Source: Histidinibacterium aquaticum
GTDB lineage: Bacteria; Pseudomonadota; Alphaproteobacteria; Rhodobacterales; Rhodobacteraceae
DNA length: 64,000 nt
Assembly (NCBI RefSeq): GCF_008710275.1
Contig: NZ_VYQE01000004.1
Span: 1-64,000, forward strand
Reading direction: 5' to 3'
Below the pieces are notes generated by a model, which made no database searches, was not told where the DNA came from, and saw nothing but the letters and a program-made list of their open reading frames with translations. A program made the translations under genes and the position numbers. Of this stretch, positions 1-7,301 are shown piece after piece. The stretch's first letter is position 1; every line of letters starts with the position of its first letter.

Positions 1-111
1 ATGTTCGGCAGGCTCAAAGACTGGCGGCGGGTGGCGACGCGCTATGATCGCTGCCCCAAGGTCTTCCTCTCCGCCATCGCCCTAGCAGCACTCGTCATCT
101 ACTGGTTATGA
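1..111 (+). mobile_element. 3' end of an IS5-family transposase gene (remnant or cut by window edge)
   Basis: The first 36 codons read MFGRLKDWRRVATRYDRC followed by a hydrophobic stretch ending VIYWL and a TGA stop at 109-111. This is the characteristic C-terminus of IS5/IS427-type DDE transposases. The catalytic part lies left of the window, so it cannot be judged whether the element is intact. The bases just after the stop (about 111-126, AATCCTGAACCTAG) look like the inner part of an IS5-type terminal inverted repeat and probably mark the element's right end; the partner repeat is outside the window. The codon at position 1 is an internal ATG, not the true start. Confidence 0.8.
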
Positions 112-580
112 ATCCTGAACCTAGAGGGCGACGTGAGTTGCGCTCCCCAATCGGTGTTGGGCTGTTCATCGCGTAACCTTCTTCGGCCTCCATCACGATC
201 GAAGCGCCCCTTTGCCTGCAGCGGTTCCCCTTCGGCGCTTGGTGAGGTTTCGGTTCGCCAGGTGGTGCTTGGATGTTGCGCTCGAAAGAGCATCTGCAGC
301 TCTTCTTGAAAGCCACAGGTAGCTTGGCGCTCGGCGCTCCGTGCCATCTCGCCAACGCCATGACCTGAACTTTCGGATCCGGGTGAAAATTCGTGTTCCA
401 CCGGCTGGGCTGGCCGGACACCGCCAGCCCAGCTTCGAATCCACGTGATCAACAACAATACCACCGCGACGCCTAGCAAAATTTGCTAACGCCCCCATAT
501 AAGAAAGACCGGTCTCATCGACCGACCACTCGCCAAAAATGGCAGTGGCGCGTGAGACAGGAAATCAAGGGAACATTATC
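112..580. other. Intergenic stretch with no convincing gene; possible minus-strand gene truncated by the IS
   Basis: A 469-base stretch between the IS end and the first small gene. On the minus strand an open frame runs from a TTG at 479 to 99. It begins MLGVAVVLLLITWIRSW, which looks like a membrane segment, and its last codons run into the IS right end, as if a gene had lost its 3' part to the insertion. The rest of the frame is low-complexity and two other minus frames are open as well, so coding status is doubtful. I recognise no family. Confidence 0.3.
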
Positions 581-703
581 ATGTCCTTTAAGGACCTGAC
601 TTCAAGAGCCGCCGCTATCCTAAAGCCGAAAGGCGACGAAAAATCCACGGCTACGCCCAGCACGGAAAAGTCCGATAAAAGCAAGGCCAACCCGAAGACC
701 TGA
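581..703 (+). CDS. Small conserved-looking 40-residue basic protein
   Basis: Forty codons starting MSFKDLTSRAAAILKPK and continuing with a Lys/Ser/Thr-rich, probably disordered tail (many KS, KP and TPST residues) to TGA. A purine-rich ribosome site (AAGGGAA, 568-574) sits 6-7 bases before the ATG. It is one of a series of small proteins in this accessory stretch (581, 768, 893, 11409, 11630, 11886). The helical N-terminus plus charged tail suggests a small binding or stress protein, but that is inference. I do not recognise a named family. Confidence 0.6.
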   Translation: MSFKDLTSRAAAILKPKGDEKSTATPSTEKSDKSKANPKT

Positions 704-726
704 CTTCACAAGCCATGACCGAAATG

Positions 727-756
727 CGCGCTCTATCGCTTGAGCGCGTATTTCTT
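727..756 (+). terminator. Hairpin between two small genes, possible terminator or attenuator
   Basis: CGCGCTC (727-733) pairs perfectly with GAGCGCG (742-748) around an 8-base loop and is followed by TATTTCTT. It lies 24 bases after the 581-703 gene and ends just before the ribosome site (CTTGGAG, 754-760) of the next gene, so it could end one transcript or attenuate read-through. Confidence 0.5.
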
Positions 757-767
757 GGAGATTGTTG

Positions 768-896
768 ATGAGAGAGCTTTCGTTGCGTAATTTCGATCAG
801 GTTTTCGGTGATAGTCTTAGGGTCAAACTAGAATCGGGCGTGGTCAACATGCTCGCTGTAGTTGAGACTAACAACCGGATTATTCCGACAGCATGA
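768..896 (+). CDS. Small 42-residue protein, translationally coupled to a zinc-ribbon protein
   Basis: Codes for 42 residues beginning MRELSLRNFDQVFGDSLRVK. A good ribosome site (CTTGGAG, 754-760) lies 7 bases before the ATG. The stop TGA (894-896) overlaps the ATG of the next gene (893) as ATGA, a strong sign that both are translated from one message. The sequence LRVKLESGVVNMLAVVETNNRI suggests a short beta-rich fold. No family is recognised; the coupling is the main reason to believe it is real. Confidence 0.55.
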   Translation: MRELSLRNFDQVFGDSLRVKLESGVVNMLAVVETNNRIIPTA

Positions 897-1102
897 TGCA
901 AAAAGAGCAAAGTCATTCAGAAAGTGTCGAAATGGCCACCGTCCGGGCCGCCGCAGACAAGCCGAAGCTGCGCGCCTGCCTCCGCTGCTCCACAATGTTT
1001 CAGAGTGAAGGTTTCGGAGAACGAATTTGTCGTCGATGCAAGAACACTAAGGCTTGGCACAGTTCTGTTTCGGTGCCTCCCGGGGGACAGAAACGGCGTT
1101 AG
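893..1102 (+). CDS. Small zinc-ribbon protein
   Basis: A 69-residue protein with the motif CLRCSTMFQSEGFGERICRRC, that is two CxxC knuckles separated by about 13 residues, typical of a small zinc ribbon, preceded by a polar N-terminal arm and followed by a basic tail ending GGQKRR. Similar GFGERICRRC proteins are widespread in alphaproteobacterial accessory DNA as uncharacterised proteins. It probably binds zinc and possibly nucleic acid (inference). ATG 893 overlaps the preceding stop; a second ATG follows at 896. The stop at 1100-1102 is in the same frame as the downstream transglutaminase. Confidence 0.7.
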   Translation: MMQKEQSHSESVEMATVRAAADKPKLRACLRCSTMFQSEGFGERICRRCKNTKAWHSSVSVPPGGQKRR

Positions 1103-1249
1103 CCGAACCTCAGTCATATAGCTAAGGTATGGAGCGAGAGGCTGCCAAATTATTATGTAAAGCACAGAACGACATATAGATATCGAAGCAAAGTATCTCT
1201 TGGCCCCCACCTCCTCACGCTGCTTCCGCGCACAACCGAGGATCAGACG

Positions 1250-2050
1250 GTGAGGTTTCATCGCCTCAATACGGACCCGCCCGCTCAAATATCATGGACC
1301 CAGGATGTCTTTGGAAATTCGGTCGCGACCGCTGAGTTTCAAGGCGCTACAGAGCACCTTGAGATTGTAAGCGAAGCGAGTGTCAATTTGACACGATCAG
1401 AATTTCCGATATTGTCCATATCTGCGGCGGCCATTGATTACCCGTTCCTCTACTCCAAAGATGAATGGATCGACTTGGGCGCGCTCACGCAACCGCAGTA
1501 TCATGACCCGTTTGGCGTTCTCTCTCGATGGGTGGCTTCCTTCGTAGCAGATCATCCAACGGACACTCTGTCCCTACTCAAAGACCTCAACTTCGGGATC
1601 TTTGATTTATTCTCCTATCAGAGCCGAGATGCAGAGGGAACACAGTCGCCTACCGAAACGATCCAGCGGGGCTGGGGTTCTTGCAGAGATTTCTCGGTGC
1701 TACTTGCGGAAGCTGCACGTGTCCTCGGGCTTGGAGCTCGAATTGTGTCGGGTTACCTTTCGGAGCCAGCAGGTGCCCCAACGGGACAATTCGAACCCGG
1801 GTCTACTCATGCCTGGGTCGACATCTACCTGCCTGGTGCGGGTTGGGTCTCTTTCGATCCTGCAAACCGGAGCTTCGGCGGAAGCAATCTGATACCTGTC
1901 GCCATCGGACGGAATATTCATCAATTGGCTCCAGTCTCGGGGAGCTTCTCGGGACCGAGCGACGCACTTGCCAACCTATCCGTGCAGGTCTCCGTTTTGA
2001 AGTCCGATGGACCAATCCATGGTGCCTCTAGCGGAATGACCAGCTACTGA
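1250..2050 (+). CDS. Transglutaminase-like cysteine protease-fold protein, start region damaged
   Basis: A bacterial transglutaminase-like protein: N-terminal beta domain followed by a papain-like core. From GTG 1250 the predicted catalytic triad is complete: Cys145 in GWGSCRDFSVLL, His187 in GSTHAWVDIYL and Asp203 in WVSFDPANRS. The protein ends normally at 2050. However, the N-terminal strand typical of the family is encoded in frame upstream, from about 1157 (VKHRTTYRYRSKVSLGPH), and no ATG/GTG/TTG precedes it after the stop at 1100. An ATG at 1155 is immediately followed by TAA. So either one base was lost from an ATG-GTA-AAG start, an unusual start is used, or the shorter GTG form is made. 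These proteins are often near ATP-grasp/alpha-E proteins, which are absent here. Confidence 0.75.
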   Translation: MRFHRLNTDPPAQISWTQDVFGNSVATAEFQGATEHLEIVSEASVNLTRSEFPILSISAAAIDYPFLYSKDEWIDLGALTQPQYHDPFGVLSRWVASFVADHPTDTLSLLKDLNFGIFDLFSYQSRDAEGTQSPTETIQRGWGSCRDFSVLLAEAARVLGLGARIVSGYLSEPAGAPTGQFEPGSTHAWVDIYLPGAGWVSFDPANRSFGGSNLIPVAIGRNIHQLAPVSGSFSGPSDALANLSVQVSVLKSDGPIHGASSGMTSY

Positions 2051-2118
2051 CTGACCAGTGCTGGCGCTAGTCGGTAGCACAACGAGTTCTTCACACTTCA
2101 GCTTACCTCGGCGGCTAG

Positions 2119-2565
2119 TCAGCCTTGAGAGTGAGCTTCCATCCATTCCTGATGCTGCTCTTCGTCATGGGCGGCTGCGTGGAAGATCCGCGTCATGTCC
2201 AAGTCCGAAAGGGGGTTTGCGGCCGCTTTCCGATAGGCAATACCAGTATTTTCTTCATTCGTTTTCAGTGCCCTCATCAATTGCGGCAGGCTTTCTAGCT
2301 CGTTCATTTCCAAGCCGCTGAAGCTTTGAGTAGGCGCAGAACCGTGCTTCGGAACATTATTGATCCGCAGCCGAGCAGCCATTTCAGTCAGTTCTTGGAC
2401 ATGTCGAACATGATCTTGGCGAAAATCTGCAAGGGCAGACAACTCCTCTGCAGCGGACAGACGCTCAAGTGCGCTATCATAGATTGCGATGGCGACGCTC
2501 TCCAATTCCAATAGATTTCTGACAAGTCTCGCCTGACTCAGCTCTGTACCAATTGGCATCGGCAT
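2119..2565 (-). CDS. Ferritin-like (DUF2383-type) four-helix protein
   Basis: A 148-residue, largely helical protein. Acidic/His helix motifs at regular spacing suggest a ferritin-like bundle: LESVAIAIYDSALERL, DFRQDHVRHVQELTEM, TNEENTGIAYRKA and HAAAHDEEQHQEWM. The E, ExxH and DEEQH residues could form a di-metal site. Related DUF2383/DUF892 proteins are linked to stress response, with function mostly unproven. It stands alone on the minus strand and its 3' end converges on the transglutaminase gene with a 68-base gap. I am fairly sure of the fold and unsure of metal binding. Confidence 0.7.
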   Translation of the reverse strand: MPMPIGTELSQARLVRNLLELESVAIAIYDSALERLSAAEELSALADFRQDHVRHVQELTEMAARLRINNVPKHGSAPTQSFSGLEMNELESLPQLMRALKTNEENTGIAYRKAAANPLSDLDMTRIFHAAAHDEEQHQEWMEAHSQG

Positions 2566-2901
2566 TCTGACACTCCGTTCGATATAGTGAAAATTACCGC
2601 TTCATTCCCTTCCCAAAAGCCGAAGTGCTAACGGCCAGTATGCCGGCGACCGAAAATTTCTTCACAAACAGCCGCTTGGGAGGTATTAGCCCGTGGGGGT
2701 GGGGGAAGAAGTGGGCTTGGCGAAGCTGATGAAGGAATCGCGCAGCTCCACTTCTCGAACACGTATATCAGATATTTTGTCCGCGCGTTCAGGTATTTTT
2801 TATGCGCGTGCCCTTGCAAAACCTCGTCGGACCTACGATCCGCTATCTTGCATTCGCAAGAACTTGAGCGGCGTCGGTTGCGCCTTTGGGAGTAGGATTT
2901 C
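2566..2901. other. Intergenic stretch between divergent genes
   Basis: 336 bases between the divergent ferritin-like gene and the DUF2254 gene, so it should contain both promoters. AT-rich tracts (for example TATATCAGATATTTTGTC near 2764) are compatible with promoters but match no clear consensus. The open frames across it show no recognisable protein. I see no RNA gene. Confidence 0.4.
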
Positions 2902-4218
2902 ATGCGCAACTTCATCGTAAAACACGCAGCTCAGCTTCGGGAAAACTACTGGTTCTGGCCGATGACGATGACGCTTCTGGCTGTTGTCCTGGGTTTCGCC
3001 TTGCCCCGGCTCGATGCCGCGATTGGGACGGCATGGATAAAAAGCGTACCGTTCCTCCGGGAGATCCAGGCGGACGGCGCTCGCGCCATCCTTACCACTC
3101 TTGCCAGTTCGAGCTTGGGTGTTGCTGGTGTCGCGTTCTCAATGACCATTGTCGCGGTCTCGTTCGCCAGTGCAAACTACGGGCCCCGCCTTATCGGAAA
3201 TTTCATGTCCGACCGGGTCAACCAGCTGGTTCTGGGAATCCTGGTCTCGACCTCGGTTTACTGCATCACAGTCTTGAGCACCGTGTATGCGCCGGGCGAG
3301 ACGTCAGTGGCATCACTGGAGGCGTTCGTGCCACAGGTGTCTGTCTCTATTGCACTGCTTCTGGTGCTGATCTCCATCGGAGCGCTGATCGGCTACATTC
3401 ACCATATCCCGGAGTCGATCAACATCATGACGATTACCTCGGGGCTGGGTTCCCGACTGCACCAAGCGGTTCTGAGACTGATCGAGGGCGGGCCGGAGTT
3501 GGACCGCGAGACTGCTGAAGTAGGGGTCTTGGCGGAGAGGGAGAGTGGCGCAGAGCAGGTCACCCTCCTTGCCTCCCCCGCATCTGGTTACGTTCAGTAC
3601 CTCGACCTCGAGAAGCTCAGGTCGACCGCGACCGAGCGCCGGTTCCAGATAACCGTACTACGGGCACCAGGCGATTTCGTGGCCTCGCAGGAAACCCTAA
3701 TCTCGGTTAGCCACCAGGGTTCATTCAGTGGTCAGGATGAAGGCGACCTGCTTTCCTGCATCACGATAGGCCAGGGCCGCACCACCGACCAAGACGTCCT
3801 TTTCCTGTCAGATCAACTCGTTGAGGTGATGATCCGTGCCCTGTCGCCAGGAGTGAACGATCCACACACCGCCATGCAGTGCCTCGACTGGCTCAAGCCC
3901 GCACTTCTAGCCTTTGCAGCGGCAACGCCGATCCCACAGACAGCGGAACAGGACCGGCTGCGGTATCGACGGGTCTCCTTCGTCGTGATGCTCGACCGCA
4001 CCTTTGACCGGATAAGGCAGCACGTTGCAGCTGACTGGATGGTGGTGCTTCATGCCTTGGAGTTGCTCACCGACCTTTCCAGCGCGGCATCCCATCCAGA
4101 GTCGAAGCTTGCGGTCGACCAACAGCTTGATTTGCTTGCTCAGGCCGCCGAAGAACTCCTTCCTGACAGTGGCGCACGCGAAGAAGTTCGGAGACTCAAG
4201 GACGCTTCCCGCGCCTAA
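2902..4218 (+). CDS. DUF2254 family inner-membrane protein
   Basis: A 438-residue protein with the layout of DUF2254. A first membrane segment (about residues 16-36, FWPMTMTLLAVVLGFALP) is followed by further segments near 68-85, 107-125 and 145-165 (VSVSIALLLVLISIGALIGY). A soluble domain of about 250 residues contains the family signature ALSPGVNDPHTAMQCLDWL near residue 315. The function is unknown; members are predicted channel-like or stress-related membrane proteins. The ATG at 2902 gives a complete N-terminus. It belongs to no obvious operon. Confidence 0.85.
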   Translation: MRNFIVKHAAQLRENYWFWPMTMTLLAVVLGFALPRLDAAIGTAWIKSVPFLREIQADGARAILTTLASSSLGVAGVAFSMTIVAVSFASANYGPRLIGNFMSDRVNQLVLGILVSTSVYCITVLSTVYAPGETSVASLEAFVPQVSVSIALLLVLISIGALIGYIHHIPESINIMTITSGLGSRLHQAVLRLIEGGPELDRETAEVGVLAERESGAEQVTLLASPASGYVQYLDLEKLRSTATERRFQITVLRAPGDFVASQETLISVSHQGSFSGQDEGDLLSCITIGQGRTTDQDVLFLSDQLVEVMIRALSPGVNDPHTAMQCLDWLKPALLAFAAATPIPQTAEQDRLRYRRVSFVVMLDRTFDRIRQHVAADWMVVLHALELLTDLSSAASHPESKLAVDQQLDLLAQAAEELLPDSGAREEVRRLKDASRA

Positions 4219-4242
4219 ATGGTTGAATTCGCCAGGGGGGGG

Positions 4243-4485
4243 CTACTGGCTCGATGCCTGGCGAACGGCAACCCCTGGCCCCGACGCGACCTGACCGTTT
4301 TCCAGGAATTGGATCCCGCGAGCCTCTAGGGCTTCGCGCAGTGCAGCTTGCGAACGCATGTTGATGCCCCCCTTCCCGCCTTCGAGGCGGGTTACGGTGG
4401 CAGGAGCAACCCCAGCCTCAGACGCCAACTCACGAACTCCCAATTTCACTGCTGCGCGGGCCATCCTCAGTTGCTCAGGCGTCAT
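4243..4485 (-). CDS. Small Xre-family helix-turn-helix regulator
   Basis: An 80-residue protein that is almost only a lambda-Cro/Xre helix-turn-helix: MTPEQLRMARAAVKLGVREL, then ASEAGVAPATVTRLEGGKGG as the two DNA-contact helices, and a short tail around EALEARGIQFLENGQ. This compact type is common in Rhodobacteraceae plasmids and prophage-like modules. It is divergent from the gene at 4593, with a large dyad between them, so it probably represses its own promoter and that of the opposite module (inference). It converges with the DUF2254 gene. Confidence 0.85.
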   Translation of the reverse strand: MTPEQLRMARAAVKLGVRELASEAGVAPATVTRLEGGKGGINMRSQAALREALEARGIQFLENGQVASGPGVAVRQASSQ

Positions 4486-4492
4486 ATTGGCT

Positions 4493-4518
4493 CCCTGTGA
4501 TAAAAAGTTGGCACAGGG
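4493..4518. promoter_or_regulatory. Inverted repeat beside the Xre gene, probable operator
   Basis: CCCTGTG (4493-4499) and CACAGGG (4512-4518) form a perfect 7-bp inverted repeat with a 12-base spacer, 7 bases upstream of the Xre start. A GTGATA box (4497-4502) recurs in the larger dyad at 4536-4582, which suggests one protein binds both. Confidence 0.5.
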
Positions 4519-4535
4519 TATTGTTTAAGGTGTCA

Positions 4536-4582
4536 CCCTGTCTTAGATTGCTATCACACCGTGATAACAAGTCAAGACAGGG
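4536..4582. promoter_or_regulatory. Large dyad (two 22-base arms, 3-base centre), probable operator
   Basis: The left arm 4536-4557 begins CCCTGTCTT and ends TATCAC. The right arm 4561-4582 begins GTGATA and ends AAGACAGGG. Eighteen of 22 positions are complementary around the centre ACC. The dyad lies in the divergent promoter region of the Xre gene and the 4593 gene and ends 10 bases before the latter's start, overlapping its ribosome site (GGGAG). Such placement suits autoregulated repression; as RNA it would also fold into a strong hairpin that could hide the ribosome site. Confidence 0.65.
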
Positions 4583-4592
4583 AGCCCCTGAC

Positions 4593-5201
4593 ATGACCTC
4601 CGCAGCGACCTCCACCTTCGACCTCTCCGTCATCATGGCCGAGGCCTGGGCCCGGACCCGCGAGGCGCTGGCCCACAATCCGCGTCTGATCCTGCGCGCT
4701 CTCTTCCGCCGCTATCTGCGGGAGGCCTGGGTCAACGCCAAGACACGCATGGAAATCGCCCGTGAGAAGGCCGCTCTTGAGGCCCGCTCGGTCGAGAGCC
4801 TGTCCCGCGAAATCGAGAATATCGAGAACCGCAGCATCATCGGCATCGATGGCGCCAACCGCCTCGCCAAGCTTCGATGCGCTCTCGCCAGGGCCCGCGA
4901 GCGGGAAGACTTCGCCGTGAAGCGGGAGCTGATCGCCACGGGCACCGGCCGCTTCGTCGCCGTCACCTTCACCAAGAAGGACGGAGCCGAGCGCACCATG
5001 ACCGTGCAGCCCGACGCGCTGCGGTCCCGCCTCAAGGGGGAAGACGCCTCGGACGCGGGCCGCAGGGCCTCTCAGACGCGCGCTGAGCGCCATCCCAACC
5101 TGATGCCGGCCTGGGACGCGCAGAAAGGTGCTTGCCGCTCCATCAACCTCGCCACCGTCTCACGCATCGCCGTGGACGGGCAGGTCCACACCTTTGCCTG
5201 A
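4593..5201 (+). CDS. Unknown accessory protein with coiled-coil middle and small beta C-terminal domain
   Basis: A 202-residue protein. Residues 1-45 are helical and basic (ILRALFRRYLREAW). About 45-105 is a charged, likely coiled-coil region (REKAALEARSVESLSREI). The rest looks like a small beta domain (GRFVAVTFTKKDGAERTMTV), ending LMPAWDAQKGACRSINLATV. Proteins with such an ending occur on Rhodobacterales plasmids as uncharacterised proteins, possibly SH3-like barrels (inference). ATG 4593 was preferred over GTG 4497 because GGGAG lies 8 bases before it and the upstream part is the dyad. First gene of a three-gene run. Confidence 0.7.
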   Translation: MTSAATSTFDLSVIMAEAWARTREALAHNPRLILRALFRRYLREAWVNAKTRMEIAREKAALEARSVESLSREIENIENRSIIGIDGANRLAKLRCALARAREREDFAVKRELIATGTGRFVAVTFTKKDGAERTMTVQPDALRSRLKGEDASDAGRRASQTRAERHPNLMPAWDAQKGACRSINLATVSRIAVDGQVHTFA

Positions 5202-5225
5202 CTACAGCAACCCGGAGACCCTCCA

Positions 5226-5510
5226 ATGACAGTCACCATGACCGAGACCCCGATCCAGAAGCTCTTCGCGAAGTGGAAGCAGGAGCAGGCCCACGCAAAG
5301 GACCCGGCGATATCCGACGCGGACTGCGAGGCGGCCACTGCCCGGGCGGTGGCCATCGAGAAGGACATCCTGCGGACCCCGAGCATCACAGCCGCCGACC
5401 TCGCCGCCAAGCTCGTGGCCTACTCCGACTACGGCGCCTTCGCGGTCTCCGATCAGACCACGCCCGAACTCTGGGCCGAGGCCCGCCACCTGCTCGGTGA
5501 GACGAGCTGA
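5226..5510 (+). CDS. Unknown small acidic helical protein
   Basis: A 94-residue protein (MTVTMTETPIQKLFAKWKQE at the start), mostly helical, with a centre typical of an all-alpha fold (DADCEAATARAVAIEKDIL, ITAADLAAKLVAYSDYG). An AGAC-rich ribosome site (GGAGACC) precedes the ATG. It begins 24 bases after the preceding gene and is followed after 29 bases by the next one, so the three are likely co-transcribed. No named family is recognised; similar short helical proteins are typical of plasmid and prophage cargo in this bacterial group. Confidence 0.65.
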   Translation: MTVTMTETPIQKLFAKWKQEQAHAKDPAISDADCEAATARAVAIEKDILRTPSITAADLAAKLVAYSDYGAFAVSDQTTPELWAEARHLLGETS

Positions 5511-5539
5511 ACCCAAGCACCCAAACCAAGGAGACGACC

Positions 5540-6112
5540 ATGAAGAAGAAAGACCTGACCGAAGTCCGCGCCCGCCTGGAGCAGTTCGCTGACTGGACGA
5601 ATACCACGGCCCCCGAGACCATCCTCGACAAGGACGGCGCGCCCACGGACGAGCTTCTGGACTACAGCCGGAAGGAGGAGATGTCCCTCGACTGGCTCTT
5701 CGCCGGAGACGTGAAGCCGCTGGCGCTGGCGCACCGCGAGAAACACTGGGCGATGTCCCCTTGGGTCGTTCGGCAGCGTGTCGAGCTCATGGCCAGCATC
5801 GCCGGGATCGAGCCGGTGGCTATCGAGACAGAAGATGGCGAAGTCCTCGTGACCGACGAGCTGCTGGAGTTCTGCCGTGAGGCTGGCGCCGACTTCGAGT
5901 GGCTGACACTCGGCAAGCCGGAAAAACTCGTGGAGGCCATGCGGAGGAGTAAGCGTGACGACGAGCGCGCGCTAAGGGTGGCTCGGGGGCTTAGCCGGAC
6001 CGAGCTGAACGCGCTCACGGCGACCCTTCGTATCGCCCTGTCCGACAACCTCGATATCGAGCAGGTGATGCAGACATACCGGCAGGCGGTGGAAGAGCAG
6101 AGAGCAGCGTGA
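5540..6112 (+). CDS. Unknown protein with an internal duplication
   Basis: A 190-residue acidic protein with a ribosome site (AAGGAGACG) before the ATG. Two copies of a module can be seen. About residues 29-58 read TILDKDGAPTDELLDYSRKE, then MSLDWLFAGD. About residues 95-124 read ETEDGEVLVTDELLEFCREA, then GADFEWLTLGK. Both end in the hydrophobic S/E-WLF/T-GD pattern seen in the tail of phage repressor-like proteins. The C-terminal third (LSRTELNALTATLRIAL) is helical. It ends the module started by the dyad operator. Function unknown; a regulator or partner of the Xre protein is possible. Confidence 0.65.
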   Translation: MKKKDLTEVRARLEQFADWTNTTAPETILDKDGAPTDELLDYSRKEEMSLDWLFAGDVKPLALAHREKHWAMSPWVVRQRVELMASIAGIEPVAIETEDGEVLVTDELLEFCREAGADFEWLTLGKPEKLVEAMRRSKRDDERALRVARGLSRTELNALTATLRIALSDNLDIEQVMQTYRQAVEEQRAA

Positions 6113-6314
6113 GGCATCCCCAGCCACCGGCTCTGCTGCCGTCGAACAGAGCGGGGCCGGTGGACAGAAACACCCCAAGCACCTGCTGTCCCCATTACTC
6201 GCTCAAAGTGAACGAGATTTCGGGACCGATGAAACAAATTTCGAGAGTTTCCGGGCTCCCGAAAATACTTTCCAACTGACTGCCTTGCGTTTCCAGCTGT
6301 GGGCTTTTTCGTTC

Positions 6315-6830
6315 ATGAACGCTTACCCTGACGGCTATGCTTTCAACCGCTCCTGGTCGGATCGCTTCCTCCCGGAGATCAGGCGCATTGTCGGCGCGCA
6401 CCTGCTGGACGTGGCGGCCGATCCCTTCGACATGCACCACGCGACCGACCTCATGGTGCTCGATGGAAGGGACCTGAGGATCGCTGCCAGGGTCCGCAGA
6501 CCGGGCTACGCTGACCGATATCCCTTCCAGTTCACGATCCGCTCACAGGTGCCCTCAGGCGCGGAGACGGAGCTGGCGAAGATAGTCAACGGCGCGGGGG
6601 ACTGGCTCTTCTACGGGCACTCTGACGTGTTCGAGCAGCACATCGAGCGATGGTGGCTCATTGACCTCCGAGCCTTCCGAGCGGCCCTGATCCGGCAGTC
6701 TGCGAACGGACTGCGCATTGCCTCCGGGGACAAGTCGAACCCGGATGGGACAAGGTTCAAGTGGTTCGACATCCGGAGCTTCCCCCAAGAGCCGCCGCTC
6801 GTTGTGGCGCAAGGAAGCATCGATCAATAG
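6315..6830 (+). CDS. Unknown accessory protein, possible restriction-endonuclease-like fold
   Basis: A protein of 171 residues from ATG 6315 (181 from TTG 6285); neither start has a clear ribosome site. It begins MNAYPDGYAFNRSWSDRFLP. The spacing of acidic residues in the middle (ATDLMVLDGRDLRIAARVRR) loosely resembles D-xn-[D/E]xK nuclease cores, and WWLIDLRAFRAAL fits such folds. This is a guess from pattern only. The C-terminal stretch FDIRSFPQEPPLVVAQG recurs almost unchanged in a fragment at 7971-8020, so a related gene was once nearby. It is separated from the three-gene module by about 200 bases. Confidence 0.55.
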   Translation: MNAYPDGYAFNRSWSDRFLPEIRRIVGAHLLDVAADPFDMHHATDLMVLDGRDLRIAARVRRPGYADRYPFQFTIRSQVPSGAETELAKIVNGAGDWLFYGHSDVFEQHIERWWLIDLRAFRAALIRQSANGLRIASGDKSNPDGTRFKWFDIRSFPQEPPLVVAQGSIDQ

Positions 6831-6836
6831 ACACGA

Positions 6837-7301
6837 CTAAAAACCGCAGTCGCTGTTGTTGATGGTCTCATCGGGCATGGTCGTGTTGCAGGTTAGCGCG
6901 CCTACCAGCAAGCCCGGGTCAAGTAGGGCATCATCGAAGCGAGCGCCGCTCAGGTTTGCTCCCGAAAATGTCACTCCGTCCAGTGTTGCGTCGGAGAAGC
7001 TTGAGCCCTTCAGGTCTGCACCGTCAAAGATCACGTCGGTCAGCTTCGCCTGGTCGAACATTGAGACCACGAGACCAGCGTTTTCGAAACTCACACCCGC
7101 TAACGATGCGCTGCGGAAGTCGGCCCCGAACAGCGACCTGCTAGAGAAGTCCTGGCCGGTCAATTCGGAGTTCTGGCAATCCAGCGGGCGGGTGGAGAGG
7201 CATTCCGGCGCTGCGGCGGTCCCAACCTGGGCGACCAGCACGGCTCCGACGGCAAGAGAAGCAGCGCGCAACCCATGGATCGATAAGAGGCGTGTCGTCA
7301 T
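6837..7301 (-). CDS. Secreted pentapeptide-repeat protein
   Basis: 154 residues. A signal peptide is likely (hydrophobic LRAASLAVGAVLVAQVGTAA, cleavage near residue 31). At least eight A(D/N)LxX pentapeptide repeats follow, for example LTGQDFSSRSLFGADFRSAS and ADLKGSSFSDATLDGVTFSG, which should form a right-handed beta-helix. Cysteines near both ends (PECLSTRPLDC and TCNTTM...NSDCGF) could form caps by disulfides in the periplasm. The target is unknown. It converges with the 6315 gene with only 6 bases between stops. Confidence 0.8.
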   Translation of the reverse strand: MTTRLLSIHGLRAASLAVGAVLVAQVGTAAAPECLSTRPLDCQNSELTGQDFSSRSLFGADFRSASLAGVSFENAGLVVSMFDQAKLTDVIFDGADLKGSSFSDATLDGVTFSGANLSGARFDDALLDPGLLVGALTCNTTMPDETINNSDCGF

